A stretch of 64,000 nt of DNA, from contig CM045729.1 in assembly GCA_024760905.1 (NCBI GenBank), positions 53,957,080-54,021,079 of the forward strand, in the 5' to 3' direction. The stretch's first letter is position 1, and each line of letters starts with the position of its first letter. Under the pieces are notes generated by a model that made no database searches, had not been told where the DNA came from, and saw nothing but the letters and a program-made list of their open reading frames with translations. A program made the translations under genes and the position numbers. This DNA comes from Plotosus lineatus (taxonomy: Eukaryota > Chordata > Actinopteri > Siluriformes > Plotosidae). Shown here piece after piece: positions 39,364-43,692 of this stretch.

Positions 39364-41535
39364 TTTGTGTGTGCGTGGCTGTTTTGTCTGAATGCAGTGC
39401 TGAAGACTGTTCCCTTTACAGCGCGCACGGCCAAACGGGGCTCGCGCTTCTTCAATGAGGAACTCCATTGTTAAAGTTTACACTCTCTGTCTTAAAGGTT
39501 GCTAGAAATAGCATGCTTTGTCTTCCTCCTCCTCTTTTTAATACACTGTGTGCTCCTTTCACCCTTCACACATTTCATGCTCTGGCTGGGAGTTCCTGGG
39601 TGAGATTTCCCCCCATTTGGGTCCACGAACTCACTGCCCTGGACATGGTCCTAGTGTGTGTGTGTGTGTGTGTGTTGTGTTCTGGGTGTGTCCATAATCA
39701 CCATGACTACCATTTTGTTCACTACAAAACCCTGCATGAAGAGAGGTGGTTTTGGGGGGTGGGGGGGTGATCTCATCACTTCTTCTGCATGGAATGTATC
39801 ATCACAGATCCATATTCATCAATGTATTGTAACCATCATGATCCATCAGAGCAAGGAGAATGTCACAATGAAGCAATGATGCCAGAGAATATAAGATTTT
39901 GGAGATTGATAAGCCACTTTCAACCAAATCATGTGCACTGATGACCCTAAAGGAGATTCAGTTTAATTTGTGCGTTAAAACGTGATTAGAGCGCCCTCTG
40001 CTGAGAGTTATCACCCATCGCATTCAGTGCACTGTTTAAAAAGTAAGGAAAAATATAAAGAACTTGAATAAATATGGAAATAAAAATGAAAAAATAAATG
40101 GAGGAGAATATTTTATTGGCTTGTTTATATGCATCTCTGGGCATTTTGGTTTATTGACTGGCATTATGACTTGTTTGAGTGTTTCATCAGTCCAACATAA
40201 TGTGTACAATATTAATGTTGTTTTTGCATTATTTGCATGATAATATTGATCTGATCCATCTCGGTTCATTCAGTGTGGCTTTCCTGCTCCCTTCCAGGGG
40301 TACTTCACCTTCTCGCTGCATTTGGATTAACAGGAACTGCTTGTGAAATTTCCTGTTCTAGCTACTTGGATGTCATGTTCATCACCTGCTGCATGAAATA
40401 CATACTGTACTTTTCTCCAAATGAACTCTAGCGCTTTGCCTCCCTTTTTTTTTTTTTTTTTTTGCTTGATGGTTTTCTTTTATTTGAATGTCTTTATTGG
40501 GCTGCATGCATGGTCATTTTATTTATTTTAATTTGAACCAAAAATTAACCCGAATATGCATCGCAGCTTTCTTTCCTTTATCAGGGTTTTTTTTTTTTTT
40601 TCCATACATATCTTAGTATTTGCTCAGTGTGATGCTGGAGATCAACATGCAAAGCAGCTTGAGTGTTAACAGTTGAAGTATTTCTGCTAATTTCGATTCC
40701 ACAACTGCTTGTTCTCTTCACGATGCTGAAGAACGTTTCTTCACACAGCTTAGGACTGTCTTGCAACTCTCCTCTCTGATCTCGTACCCCTGGGAAGCTT
40801 GGCTTGGTGTGCTTGGCGACTTCTCTGTCCATTCACCTCGACTTTATTTTAACCTCAGTTTTTGTCTCCTCTCCTCTCAGCCCTAAAGAAGAATAATATT
40901 ACTAAATTTCCAAATGTGCACTCGAGGGTAAGGAACTCGTCCAGTAGCACCCCAGTAGTGATGGATGTTACCCAAACCTGGCAAGCATCCCTTTCTATTT
41001 ATCCCCTTTTATTTGACCTAACCTCCACCTCTTTATTCTGATCCTCTCTGATGTTTTCTTTGTTCCTCATCCCTCCCTGTACATCATTCTTCACCTTTCC
41101 ATTTAATGTGTGACGTTTAAAAAAAAAAAAAAAAAAGTTTACAATCCTGTAATCTGAAGTAATCTCTTTCACTAGTATTTCCCTAGAAGGGAGAAACTTG
41201 TAAGGGTGTGATCTGCACTGATTTTATAGATTGACAAAAATATTTTAATGATGACACACCCAGCTCTATATTCATCTTGATTTTTATTGTATTTTAACTT
41301 TTTTTTTTTTTTTTTTTTAGAGATTTTATTTTCTGTGACGCTCAAGCTGCATTGTCTGTCACCACACCCAGCATTTGTTTACATATCGTGACATGACAAT
41401 CACTTGGCATCTTTTCTTCCATCAGATCTCAGAAATCAGCCATACAGGCGTGCTGATGCGGTAAGGAGGAGTGTCCGGCGACGTTTTGATGATCAGAGCT
41501 TACGACCAATGAACAATGCAGAGCTGGTGATGTAA
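2809..41535 (+). CDS. fmnl2: formin-like protein 2 (partial gene, 5' end outside window)
   Basis: FMNL2 is a diaphanous-related formin. It nucleates and elongates actin filaments at the cell front downstream of Rho-family GTPases and is autoinhibited by DID-DAD contact. Twenty-two shared exons plus one of three terminal exons join in frame with GT/AG boundaries and give 984 codons (terminal exon a) or 995 (terminal exon c). Order: armadillo/FH3 region (about residues 1-300 of the visible part), coiled coil (about 300-400), FH1 with Pro runs (about 430-515), FH2 (about 516-920, with [20 protein letters not shown]), then basic tail and DAD region. The myristoylated N-terminus and roughly 90 residues lie upstream of the window. 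FMNL2 rather than FMNL3 is chosen from the coiled-coil end [19 protein letters not shown] and from the prpf40a (not prpf40b) neighbour. Which teleost duplicate (a or b) is unresolved. Introns are large and repeat-rich before FH2 and very short within it. Confidence 0.96.
2990..3338 (-). mobile_element. tRNA-headed SINE, Rex3-tailed family, antisense
   Basis: Runs from an ATTCATTC tail through GTACACCCCAAACAGCTC and CATGTTTTTGGACTGGGAG to ACTATGCCACCGTACTGCCC, the antisense head. It is degenerate. Confidence 0.8.
3340..4612. other. fmnl2 intron, AT-rich, nothing recognised
   Basis: No frame, inverted repeat or family phrase stands out. The composition is AT-rich and unremarkable. Confidence 0.6.
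4975..6030 (+). pseudogene. BED-type zinc-finger (transposase-like) ORF start, interrupted
   Basis: ATG at 4975 opens [20 protein letters not shown], then [20 protein letters not shown], up to the hAT MITE. Directly after the MITE the same frame continues [12 protein letters not shown]. The CxxC ... H layout resembles BED fingers at the N-terminus of hAT-type transposases. The second His is not evident. An older terminus CAGGGCTGCTAACTTG near 4613 may be its left end. RTE copy 2 removes everything past about 6088. Confidence 0.6.
5102..5965. mobile_element. hAT-like MITE (864 bp) with GTATTCG subterminal repeats
   Basis: The terminal inverted repeat is CAGACATGGGG, with flanking 8-bp duplications GTATTCGG (5094-5101) and GTATTTGG (5966-5973), which fits hAT transposition. 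Both subterminal zones (5110-5250 and 5805-5950) hold many GTATTCG/CGAATAC units in both orientations. No ORF of its own is seen. Confidence 0.87.
6089..7203 (+). mobile_element. RTE-clade LINE, copy 2 (5'-truncated)
   Basis: It starts abruptly inside the RT domain at [15 protein letters not shown] and runs to the same (AAG)n tail as copy 1, as expected for truncated reverse transcription. A frameshift and stop lie near 6324. The catalytic box reads FSDD instead of FADD. About 75 bases present in copy 1 after GTGTACAAG are missing near 6820. It is dead, and it has truncated the transposase-like ORF on its left. Confidence 0.93.
7713..7803. repeat. (GT)/(GC) alternating tract
   Basis: About 90 bases of almost unbroken purine-pyrimidine alternation mixing TG and CG steps. 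Confidence 0.95.
7963..8046 (+). CDS. fmnl2: fmnl2 exon (FH3 region)
   Basis: Reads [20 protein letters not shown] then SFAQYAV. The acceptor is gtgtag and the donor gtaagt. It enters with one base and leaves with two bases of a Thr codon, which keeps frame with the exons on either side. Confidence 0.95.
8158..8202. repeat. (TC)n microsatellite
   Basis: About 22 TC units, starting about 110 bases after an fmnl2 donor. Confidence 0.97.
8356..9169. mobile_element. Tigger/pogo-like non-autonomous element (814 bp)
   Basis: The terminal inverted repeats are CAGTGGTACCTCACCTTACG and its complement, with TA on both sides (8354-8355 and 9170-9171). A minus-strand relic near 8520-8600 still reads [10 protein letters not shown], reminiscent of a CENP-B-type helix-turn-helix. 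An expanded (TG/GC)n block sits inside. Confidence 0.87.
8627..8698. repeat. (GT)/(GC) alternating tract inside Tigger-like element
   Basis: Alternating TG and CG blocks of about 72 bases. Confidence 0.95.
9614..9766 (+). CDS. fmnl2: fmnl2 exon (FH3 region)
   Basis: Reads [20 protein letters not shown], then [10 protein letters not shown] and GRHSTLR. The acceptor tgtgtag and donor gtatca fit. The [13 protein letters not shown] stretch is typical of FMNL2/3. The first part is less conserved against what I recall of human FMNL2. Confidence 0.94.
9952..10452 (-). mobile_element. LINE 3' fragment (Rex3/RTE-like), antisense
   Basis: The minus strand encodes [20 protein letters not shown], then [20 protein letters not shown] and [20 protein letters not shown]. 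This is the C-terminal region of a common teleost LINE that I associate with Rex3-type elements. It ends in a GATTAAGC-type 3' tail at 9952. Part of the C-terminal block is deleted or scrambled. The family name is from memory. Confidence 0.75.
10566..10760 (+). mobile_element. tRNA-headed SINE (GGATATGCGAA tail type)
   Basis: Contains GTGGCTCAGTGATTAGGGCT (box A), AGGTTAAACTCC (degenerate box B), ACAAGGCCTTTAATC and CTGGATATGCGAATC. The arrangement is that of a widespread teleost SINE. Confidence 0.75.
10761..11944. other. fmnl2 intron, nothing recognised
   Basis: Short frames lack family resemblance. A small inverted pair around ATATATCCAG (10780-10808) is the only structure noted. Confidence 0.6.
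11945..12108 (-). mobile_element. same SINE, 3' part only
   Basis: An antisense fragment from the RTE-type tail (CCTTTCGGCTTTTCCCC) to AGAAACACGCTG, with (ATT)n next to the tail. The head and most of the body are absent. Confidence 0.85.
12325..12452 (+). mobile_element. second SINE family, fragment
   Basis: Contains GTGAGCAAGGCCCTCAGTAC, CTCAACTGCTCAGTTGTACA and AAATGCTGTAAAT, the sense version of the 29431 family's 3' half. Confidence 0.7.
12628..12961 (-). mobile_element. tRNA-headed SINE, Rex3-tailed family, antisense
   Basis: Contains ACCGCTTACTCCAACTTGGG, CATGTTTTTGGACTATGGGA and ends ACACTACCATACTGCCC. It is the same family as 2990. Confidence 0.82.
13004..13330 (+). mobile_element. 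SINE body preceded by a fold-back of its own head
   Basis: A 22-bp inverted repeat (TTAATTTGAACCAACACAGT and its complement, about 13006-13027 and 13056-13077) encloses an antisense head piece, ATCCAGCACCAGGCCACCAC. The sense body (TGTCTCTCACTGTCTGTGG ... GTCAGCGTGTTTCTG) and a GGATTAAG / ATGAATG tail follow. Confidence 0.75.
13761..13824. repeat. (GT)32 microsatellite
   Basis: Perfect array in the intron upstream of the exon at 14477. Confidence 0.98.
14477..14585 (+). CDS. fmnl2: fmnl2 exon (FH3 region)
   Basis: Reads [20 protein letters not shown] then [15 protein letters not shown]. The acceptor is tctcag and the donor gtgaac. It leaves in phase 0. Confidence 0.96.
14756..14832 (+). CDS. 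fmnl2: fmnl2 exon (FH3 region)
   Basis: Reads [20 protein letters not shown] then NNKNPR. The acceptor is gttag and the donor gtaacc. A (GT)n tract starts 18 bases after the donor, at 14851. Confidence 0.96.
14851..14933. repeat. (GT)41 microsatellite
   Basis: Near-perfect array starting 18 bases past the fmnl2 donor at 14832 and filling much of a 441-base intron. Confidence 0.98.
15234..15270. repeat. (TG)n tract at an fmnl2 3' splice site
   Basis: Imperfect TG array occupying the place of the polypyrimidine tract of the exon at 15274. Confidence 0.95.
15274..15367 (+). CDS. fmnl2: fmnl2 exon (FH3 region)
   Basis: Reads [20 protein letters not shown] then [11 protein letters not shown]. 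The donor is gtagac. The acceptor tttgcag sits directly behind an imperfect (TG)n tract, with almost no pyrimidine run. Confidence 0.96.
15982..16056 (+). CDS. fmnl2: fmnl2 exon (FH3 region)
   Basis: Twenty-five whole codons reading [20 protein letters not shown] then NIDFM. The acceptor is tttaaag and the donor gtactt. Confidence 0.95.
16757..17135 (+). mobile_element. same SINE head/body with a GAATG-type tail
   Basis: The head GGCAGTGGTGACCTGGTGG, box B GGTTCAAGCCCC and the body match the 63636 copy up to AGCGTGTTTCTGCCC. It then switches to GGCTGGGATGGGCGCCAAC and GGATTAAGCGGTTGCATAAA before an ATGAATGG tail, the Rex3-like type. Confidence 0.87.
17136..18049. other. fmnl2 intron, nothing recognised
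   Basis: Unique-looking AT-rich DNA without coding signal. Confidence 0.6.
18050..18480. repeat. degenerate interspersed repeat (teleost DNA-element type)
   Basis: The stretch from ATATTGCCAAATTATGTGTA through GGTGGCCTGGGGTTCTGTCT to CATATAAAGACATTCTAGAC resembles a common teleost non-autonomous repeat in which these phrases recur. The termini are eroded. The identification is from memory. Confidence 0.45.
18481..19846. other. fmnl2 intron, nothing recognised
   Basis: Unique-looking AT-rich DNA up to the acceptor at 19846. No repeat family is evident. Confidence 0.6.
19847..19957 (+). CDS. fmnl2: fmnl2 exon (FH3 region)
   Basis: Reads [20 protein letters not shown] then [17 protein letters not shown], 37 codons in phase 0. 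The acceptor is ttccag and the donor gtgagt. Confidence 0.96.
19996..20081. repeat. (TA)n-(GT)n-(TA)n tract
   Basis: Composite dinucleotide array, about 40 bases after an fmnl2 donor and directly left of a Tigger-like element. Confidence 0.95.
20082..20869 (+). mobile_element. Tigger/pogo-like element (788 bp)
   Basis: The ends are CAGTAAAACCTCCGCTGACG and AGCAGAGGTATCACTG, flanked by TA. A start codon at 20344 opens [20 protein letters not shown], the N-terminus of a CENP-B-like transposase. After a frameshift it continues [10 protein letters not shown]. The element sits between a (GT)n/(AT)n tract and a (TA)n tract. Confidence 0.87.
20872..20939. repeat. (TA)n microsatellite
   Basis: About 33 TA units at the right end of the Tigger-like element. 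These elements target TA. Confidence 0.96.
21041..21190 (+). CDS. fmnl2: fmnl2 exon (FH3 end / coiled coil start)
   Basis: Fifty codons reading [20 protein letters not shown], then [20 protein letters not shown] and [10 protein letters not shown]. The acceptor is gagtag and the donor gtgagt. The heptad-like Leu/Glu pattern starts here. Confidence 0.96.
21950..22051 (+). CDS. fmnl2: fmnl2 exon (coiled coil)
   Basis: Reads [20 protein letters not shown] then [14 protein letters not shown]. The acceptor is aatgcag and the donor gtgaga. A Tc1 element begins 53 bases into the following intron. Confidence 0.96.
22105..23444 (+). mobile_element. Tc1-like transposon (1.34 kb, decayed)
   Basis: Long terminal inverted repeats (left CAAACCGGATTCCAAAGAAG, right ending CTGGTTTA) sit between TA dinucleotides. 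The interior holds a broken Tc1 transposase with an N-terminal helix-turn-helix ([20 protein letters not shown]), MVWGCMS, and HDNARPHAA. Frameshifts and stops interrupt it, and the block that normally carries the last catalytic acid (PIEN-type) is missing after LKW. It lies wholly inside one fmnl2 intron. Confidence 0.92.
23509..23836 (+). CDS. fmnl2: fmnl2 exon (coiled coil end, first FH1 proline run)
   Basis: Reads [20 protein letters not shown], then [20 protein letters not shown], and ends in a ten-proline run ([15 protein letters not shown]). The acceptor is atatag and the donor gtaagt. It leaves with one base. The Gly/Val-rich linker before the prolines is poorly conserved. FH1 prolines recruit profilin-actin. 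Confidence 0.95.
24175..24218. repeat. (CT)n microsatellite
   Basis: About 22 CT units, roughly 120 bases upstream of the FH1 exon. Confidence 0.96.
24341..24529 (+). CDS. fmnl2: fmnl2 exon (FH1)
   Basis: Starts [10 protein letters not shown], followed by 13 consecutive prolines and LPG. Then comes [14 protein letters not shown], and it ends [10 protein letters not shown]. The acceptor is tttcag and the donor gtaaga. One base enters and one leaves. The next intron is 6.5 kb. Confidence 0.95.
24655..24868 (-). mobile_element. tRNA-headed SINE, Rex3-tailed family, 3' part missing
   Basis: Contains TTTTGGACTGTGTGAGGAAA, GGGGAGAACATGCAAACGCC and the antisense head CTACGCCACCGTGCCACCCC. Confidence 0.82.
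25224..28346 (-). mobile_element. RTE-clade LINE, copy 3 (near full length, antisense in fmnl2 intron)
   Basis: This is a 3.1 kb element on the minus strand. Its 5' leader lies at about 28190-28346. The endonuclease reads [20 protein letters not shown], then [11 protein letters not shown] and GADFNGHVG (28050-27620). The RT has FADDIV near 26010-26030, and the C-terminal [10 protein letters not shown] block is followed by an (AAG)-type tail at 25224-25240. Both flanks carry the same 20-bp duplication TGAGTATGAATTTGTAGGCT (25204-25223 and 28346-28365). The frame is split by several indels, so it is recently inserted but not intact. Confidence 0.93.
28366..29430. other. fmnl2 intron, nothing recognised
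   Basis: Non-coding DNA between the full-length LINE and the SINE at 29431. Confidence 0.6.
29431..29637 (-). mobile_element. second tRNA-headed SINE family, antisense, complete
   Basis: Starts at the 3' tail CATTTACAGCATTTGGCAGA, has poly-T in the middle and GGGCCTTGCTCAAGTGCCCA. It ends with box B (complement of GGATTGAACC) and box A (CCACTAGGCCACC). It differs from the 63636 family. Confidence 0.82.
29873..29975 (-). repeat. Rex3-like 3' tail fragment
   Basis: The repeat ATTCATTCATTCGTTC is followed by CGAACCACTTAATCCTTACT and GGCTGAAGCCTGTCTCAGCT, the antisense 3' end shared by the Rex3-tailed SINEs. Confidence 0.7.
29976..31046. other. fmnl2 intron before FH2, nothing recognised
   Basis: Short frames on both strands have no family match. 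It ends at the FH2 start acceptor. Confidence 0.6.
31047..31171 (+). CDS. fmnl2: fmnl2 exon (FH2 start)
   Basis: Reads [20 protein letters not shown] then [20 protein letters not shown], the FH2 lasso region with its conserved Trp. The acceptor is gtgcag and the donor gtaaaa. Confidence 0.97.
31313..31515 (+). CDS. fmnl2: fmnl2 exon (FH2)
   Basis: Reads [20 protein letters not shown], then [20 protein letters not shown] and [10 protein letters not shown]. The acceptor is tttag and the donor gtaggt. The last codon is completed by the next exon. Confidence 0.97.
31558..31632 (-). repeat. Rex3-like 3' tail fragment
   Basis: AAAGCCACTTCATCTTAATT then GGCTGGTGCCCGTCTCAGCC. It is the short antisense tail of the same group, between two FH2 exons. 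Confidence 0.65.
31872..32106 (+). CDS. fmnl2: fmnl2 exon (FH2)
   Basis: Reads [20 protein letters not shown], then [20 protein letters not shown] and [16 protein letters not shown]. The acceptor is ctctcag and the donor gtatgt. Confidence 0.97.
32200..32465 (+). mobile_element. tRNA-headed SINE, Rex3-tailed family, head missing
   Basis: A sense-strand fragment with GTGTGGGTTTCCTCCGACAG, GTGAGCCGTTCAGGCTGTAG and GGATTAAGCAGTTTGGAAAA before an ATGAGTG tail. It lies between FH2 exons. Confidence 0.8.
32611..32679 (+). CDS. fmnl2: fmnl2 exon (FH2)
   Basis: Twenty-three codons reading [20 protein letters not shown] then ILE. A long T run precedes the acceptor aacag. The donor is gttagt. Confidence 0.97.
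32766..32846 (+). CDS. fmnl2: fmnl2 exon (FH2 signature)
   Basis: Carries the formin signature [20 protein letters not shown] then KLQSLDL, 27 codons in phase 0. The acceptor is ttgcag and the donor gtaaga. Confidence 0.97.
32920..33049 (+). CDS. fmnl2: fmnl2 exon (FH2)
   Basis: Reads [20 protein letters not shown] then [20 protein letters not shown] and AAA. The acceptor is tttttag and the donor gtacag. It leaves with one base. Confidence 0.97.
33152..33315 (+). CDS. fmnl2: fmnl2 exon (FH2)
   Basis: Reads [20 protein letters not shown], then [20 protein letters not shown] and DDAKIAQ. The acceptor is gttttag and the donor gtgctt. Confidence 0.97.
33459..33560 (+). CDS. fmnl2: fmnl2 exon (FH2 end)
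   Basis: Reads [20 protein letters not shown] then [14 protein letters not shown]. The acceptor is tttcag and the donor gtaaag. The donor after the full Arg codon keeps the next exon in frame. Confidence 0.96.
33666..33761 (+). CDS. fmnl2: fmnl2 exon (FH2 C-terminal helix)
   Basis: Thirty-two codons of charged helix reading [20 protein letters not shown] then [12 protein letters not shown]. The acceptor is cttag and the donor gtaaaa. The next intron is 4.9 kb. Confidence 0.95.
33965..34309 (-). mobile_element. tRNA-headed SINE with RTE tail
   Basis: An antisense copy of the 63636 element, complete from the RTE-type tail (CCTTTCGGC) to the tRNA head (CCACTGCCC). (TA)n lies on both sides. It is in the long fmnl2 intron before the tail exon. 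Confidence 0.9.
34332..36011 (+). mobile_element. THAP/P-element-like transposon remnant
   Basis: The outer inverted repeats share GAGRTTTTGCAG and TATTGGGGTGAAAACAA (34347-34391 and 35968-36011). From ATG 34475 the plus strand reads [20 protein letters not shown] then [20 protein letters not shown]. After a frameshift it reads [15 protein letters not shown]. Together these are a THAP zinc finger (CxxxxC ... W ... CxxH). A second, inner inverted repeat (35029-35164 and 35258-35392) and a tRNA-headed SINE are nested inside. Confidence 0.75.
35563..35880 (+). mobile_element. tRNA-headed SINE nested in the THAP element
   Basis: Box A TGGCGTAGTGG and box B AGTTCAAATCCC are followed by GGGCAAGGTCTCAAC and ACGGAAACCGGGGATAAGCA, then GATGAGCCACAAGGCTC. 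It is a different family from the others in the window. Confidence 0.78.
36357..37372. repeat. ~1 kb inverted repeat around a LINE endonuclease fragment
   Basis: The left arm 36357-36765 and right arm 37012-37372 are inverted copies of each other with a few mismatches and indels. Shared landmarks are GGTATCGTTTGTTAAACATG, AAGATGGCGCTGCC and ATAGCTGTAGTAG. The 246-bp centre encodes, on the minus strand, [20 protein letters not shown], which resembles the start of a LINE endonuclease. The right arm plus centre read as one LINE 5' end on the minus strand. The left arm is the inverted extra copy. Confidence 0.85.
37590..37712. mobile_element. possible Tigger-like terminus
   Basis: The complement starts CAGTAGGCCATCGACATTCG next to TA (37713-37714), in the style of Tigger-like ends. 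It shares the CTCATTCGCGCA motif with 36150-36165 on the far side of the large inverted repeat, so the repeat may have landed inside such an element. Confidence 0.4.
37905..38208 (-). mobile_element. tRNA-headed SINE, Rex3-tailed family, antisense
   Basis: Contains CTACTTAATCCTACAAGGGT, GTCTTTGGACTATGGGAAGA and CACTACACCACCATACTG. The next SINE (38212) starts immediately, making a two-SINE block ahead of the tail exon. Confidence 0.83.
38212..38552 (-). mobile_element. same SINE head/body with a Rex3-like tail
   Basis: An antisense copy whose 3' part reads AACCGCTTCATCCTAATTAG through GGCTCGCCAGGCCATCGCAG, then joins the standard body at AAACACGCTGACGG and runs to an intact head. It ends about 70 bases before the fmnl2 tail exon. 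Confidence 0.88.
38588..38621. repeat. (TG)17 tract at an fmnl2 3' splice site
   Basis: Perfect array ending one base before the CAG of the tail exon's acceptor. Confidence 0.97.
38625..38748 (+). CDS. fmnl2: fmnl2 exon (tail shared by all C-termini)
   Basis: Reads [20 protein letters not shown] then [21 protein letters not shown], overlapping the basic/DAD region. The acceptor AG lies three bases after a (TG)17 tract. The donor is gtaaca. It ends with a single G, which the next exon completes in one of three ways. Confidence 0.96.
39331..39361. repeat. (TG)n tract upstream of terminal exon a
   Basis: Perfect array ending 36 bases before terminal exon a. Confidence 0.97.
39398..39474 (+). 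CDS. fmnl2: fmnl2 alternative terminal exon a
   Basis: After the shared G the exon reads [20 protein letters not shown] then EELHC and stops (TAA 39472-39474). This corresponds to the human C-terminus ending in TEEYHY as I recall it. The last residues differ. The acceptor is atgcag, 36 bases after a (TG)n tract. Confidence 0.93.
39475..40880. other. 3' UTR of exon a and inter-exon DNA
   Basis: Between terminal exons a and b. It contains the two AATAAA signals, T runs near 40447 and 40587, and no other coding block. Confidence 0.6.
40067..40084 (+). promoter_or_regulatory. candidate poly(A) signals for terminal exon a
   Basis: Two AATAAA hexamers (40067-40072 and 40079-40084) lie about 600 bases after the exon a stop and before exon b. 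This is where a transcript ending with exon a would need to be cleaved. The position is the only support. Confidence 0.35.
40881..41041 (+). CDS. fmnl2: fmnl2 alternative terminal exon b
   Basis: The acceptor ctctcag is followed, after the shared G, by [20 protein letters not shown] then [13 protein letters not shown], and the frame stays open to TGA 41039-41041. The first 24 residues match the human isoform ending SSTPVVEDTQS as recalled. Here the frame runs past the expected stop by about 20 residues. A gtaagg after HSR could act as an internal donor, so the 3' extent is uncertain. Confidence 0.8.
41426..41535 (+). CDS. fmnl2: fmnl2 alternative terminal exon c
   Basis: The acceptor atcag is followed by [20 protein letters not shown] then [16 protein letters not shown] and TAA at 41533-41535. 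It corresponds to the FMNL2/3 C-terminus that ends in GAEITM in human as recalled. The basic [13 protein letters not shown] segment belongs to the autoinhibitory DAD region. It uses the same entry phase as exons a and b, so the three are mutually exclusive endings. Confidence 0.93.
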
Positions 41536-43116
41536 CGACAGCGGAGTGAACGTGATTGATTGATTGAGATGGGAGTAAGTGACAGGTTGTCAGTCTCAGC
41601 CTATGTGAAAACGATTGATGAAGGATCAAGGAGCGAGGATGTTCATCTCAAGGGCCAACAGCTCAAGATAGTTCTGACCAAGTGCCTGAATTTAATATTT
41701 GTGCGATATTGTCTCTTTACTTTTATTATGTATTGATTTATTTCAAGCAATAGGAACTTTTGCTAATTTACCACAGTGTCACTTATTGAACTGGATCCGA
41801 GCATGATTTCCTTTCGAATGGAAAATACGCCTGTGTGGAAATCCAGAGTGAACTCGTACATTCCGGTGGTGGTTACCATGTTGCTGTTACTGCACAATGT
41901 TGTTCAAAAACACTTTCTCCGCGATGTGGACAAGGGCTAAGTGTACGCTTAAAGATTCCAGGCATGTTCAGGTTAGTGCAAATCAGAAAAGAATGGAAAG
42001 GCAGCATGGCAGGTTTTATGAAGACCTGATTTATTTAAAAGAAAATGATTGAGGGTTTATGGGGAGGTAACAATGGAAGCAGGAAAAGGTTGGGAAAGCC
42101 GATGGTTACAAGTTAATGTGAAATGTACATAACTTACGTATTGTCACTCAGCAGTGTTAGAAAAATCCTTAGATGAAAATCTTCTCAGCTCCCAGTGACA
42201 TAAAAACAAACAAAAAAAAAATTCAAAAATTTACTCACGCCATTAAATAAACCGTCTGTATCGTCCATCAGGATAAAGTGATGAATAAAACTGTACCCAA
42301 GTGCCACGCCGCTTATAGTGAGTAGCTGAACTTCAGTGGGGAACCAAGTGTGGCACACTGAACGGATCCAATCTCCAGCGGTTCCAGTTATACACTTATA
42401 GAACAAACCAAAGAATAGAGGAATAGCACCTCAATGACCTGATTCACCTTTTGTGAATTTTTTTTTTTTTTTTTTTTTGGATAAAGAACACAGAGGCCTG
42501 TGTACCGTCTCCACTAACACAATGGCTGTAGATTATTGAACCACTGAAGCCAGCCGTTCTCTGCGTGGTTTACGCCACTCTACTGCTTTCAGCCACCAGC
42601 TTTATGTCAGGAAAAACCTAGAAAGACTCGAATTGTACAGATATTTTGCTACAAAGTGATTTCATTAAAAAAAGAAAACCTTCTTAACTTTCATTATCAA
42701 GTTAATATTGTACATATTGATTTCATCGTCCTTGTTACTCCATTTGAATGTCATTTTAACTTATAGTTCTTTGTTTTATTTTTCCATTTTGTATATTTAA
42801 TGAATCAAAAGAGATGAATCTGTTGTATCTTTTATTTCATACCTAGCAGAGAGCTCGGATCTTACGCTTGCCTGACAGTATTAAGGCAATAGATTACCTG
42901 GCACAATTTGACGCCATATAACATCTTAATAATACTGACACGTCTCTGTGTATGCTGCAACCTCACGTCCTTTCTGTAGATCTGGATCAAACTGGCATGT
43001 CATCTTGTCCTCTTATCCAAGATGTATCTTCTGGCATTATGTTGTTATAACAGAATTTCATTTTAATAACACGTTGTGTTAGAGCCACAGTTTTCCAATG
43101 CCACTGATTGAATAAA
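41536..43116 (+). other. fmnl2: probable fmnl2 3' UTR (terminal exon c)
   Basis: This AT-rich stretch after the exon c stop has no coding signal. An AATAAA sits at 43111-43116. A Pumilio-type TGTACATA lies at 42709-42716. A T20-class run at 42459-42478 and several A runs are present. Other AATAAA sites at 43935 and 43955 could extend the UTR across the SINE at 43396. Confidence 0.5.
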
Positions 43117-43395
43117 CTATTTACAATCGCTATAACTCTGCTACAGTACAGCTCATTGATTTGGAGCAGATGGATGAGAGACAGTTTGAGATGCTGAATG
43201 GTTGTGTGTTCGTTCGAATGTGCTCATTTATTTACAATATCGTTTTGCTTTGACTTCAAAACAACTAAAATTAGCCAGTATAACGGATACACCTGGCAAA
43301 AAAAAAAAAAATCCTGTGGATTTACGCAAAGGGGTGGTTTGTGACAGTTTATCTGGCTCCACCCCCATTTTCACCAAATCAAAAGAGATAAAATA

Positions 43396-43692
43396 ACACT
43401 CACTCACTCATCTTTCAAATGACTTGATCGCATTAGGGTCGCAGGGAGACTGGAGCCTTTCTCACCCGACACTGAAGGCAGGGTACACCCTGAACAGCTC
43501 ACCAGACCATCACAGGCCAACACACAGCCATTCAGTTTCACAGCTACAGCCAATAAGCCAGTCAGCCTAATTTGTCTGGACTCTGGGAGGAAAGTGGAGT
43601 ACCTGGAACAAAGCCATGCAAGTATCACACAGAAATACCCAAACCAGGATCTTCTTGCTGTGAGGTCGAGCTTCTAACCACCGCACTACCTC
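43396..43692 (-). mobile_element. tRNA-headed SINE, Rex3-tailed family, antisense
   Basis: Contains ACTCACTCACTCATC, GGTACACCCTGAACAGCTCA and CCACCGCACTACC. It may lie inside a long fmnl2 3' UTR. Confidence 0.8.

Noticed and set aside
40930..41426. Terminal exon b spliced into exon c
   Set aside because: The donor after HSR leaves phase 0 while the acceptor at 41426 needs phase 1, so the join would lose the conserved DLRNQPYRR frame.
2809..41535. fmnl3 instead of fmnl2
   Set aside because: The coiled-coil end ([19 protein letters not shown]), the three FMNL2-type C-termini and the prpf40a neighbour all favour fmnl2.
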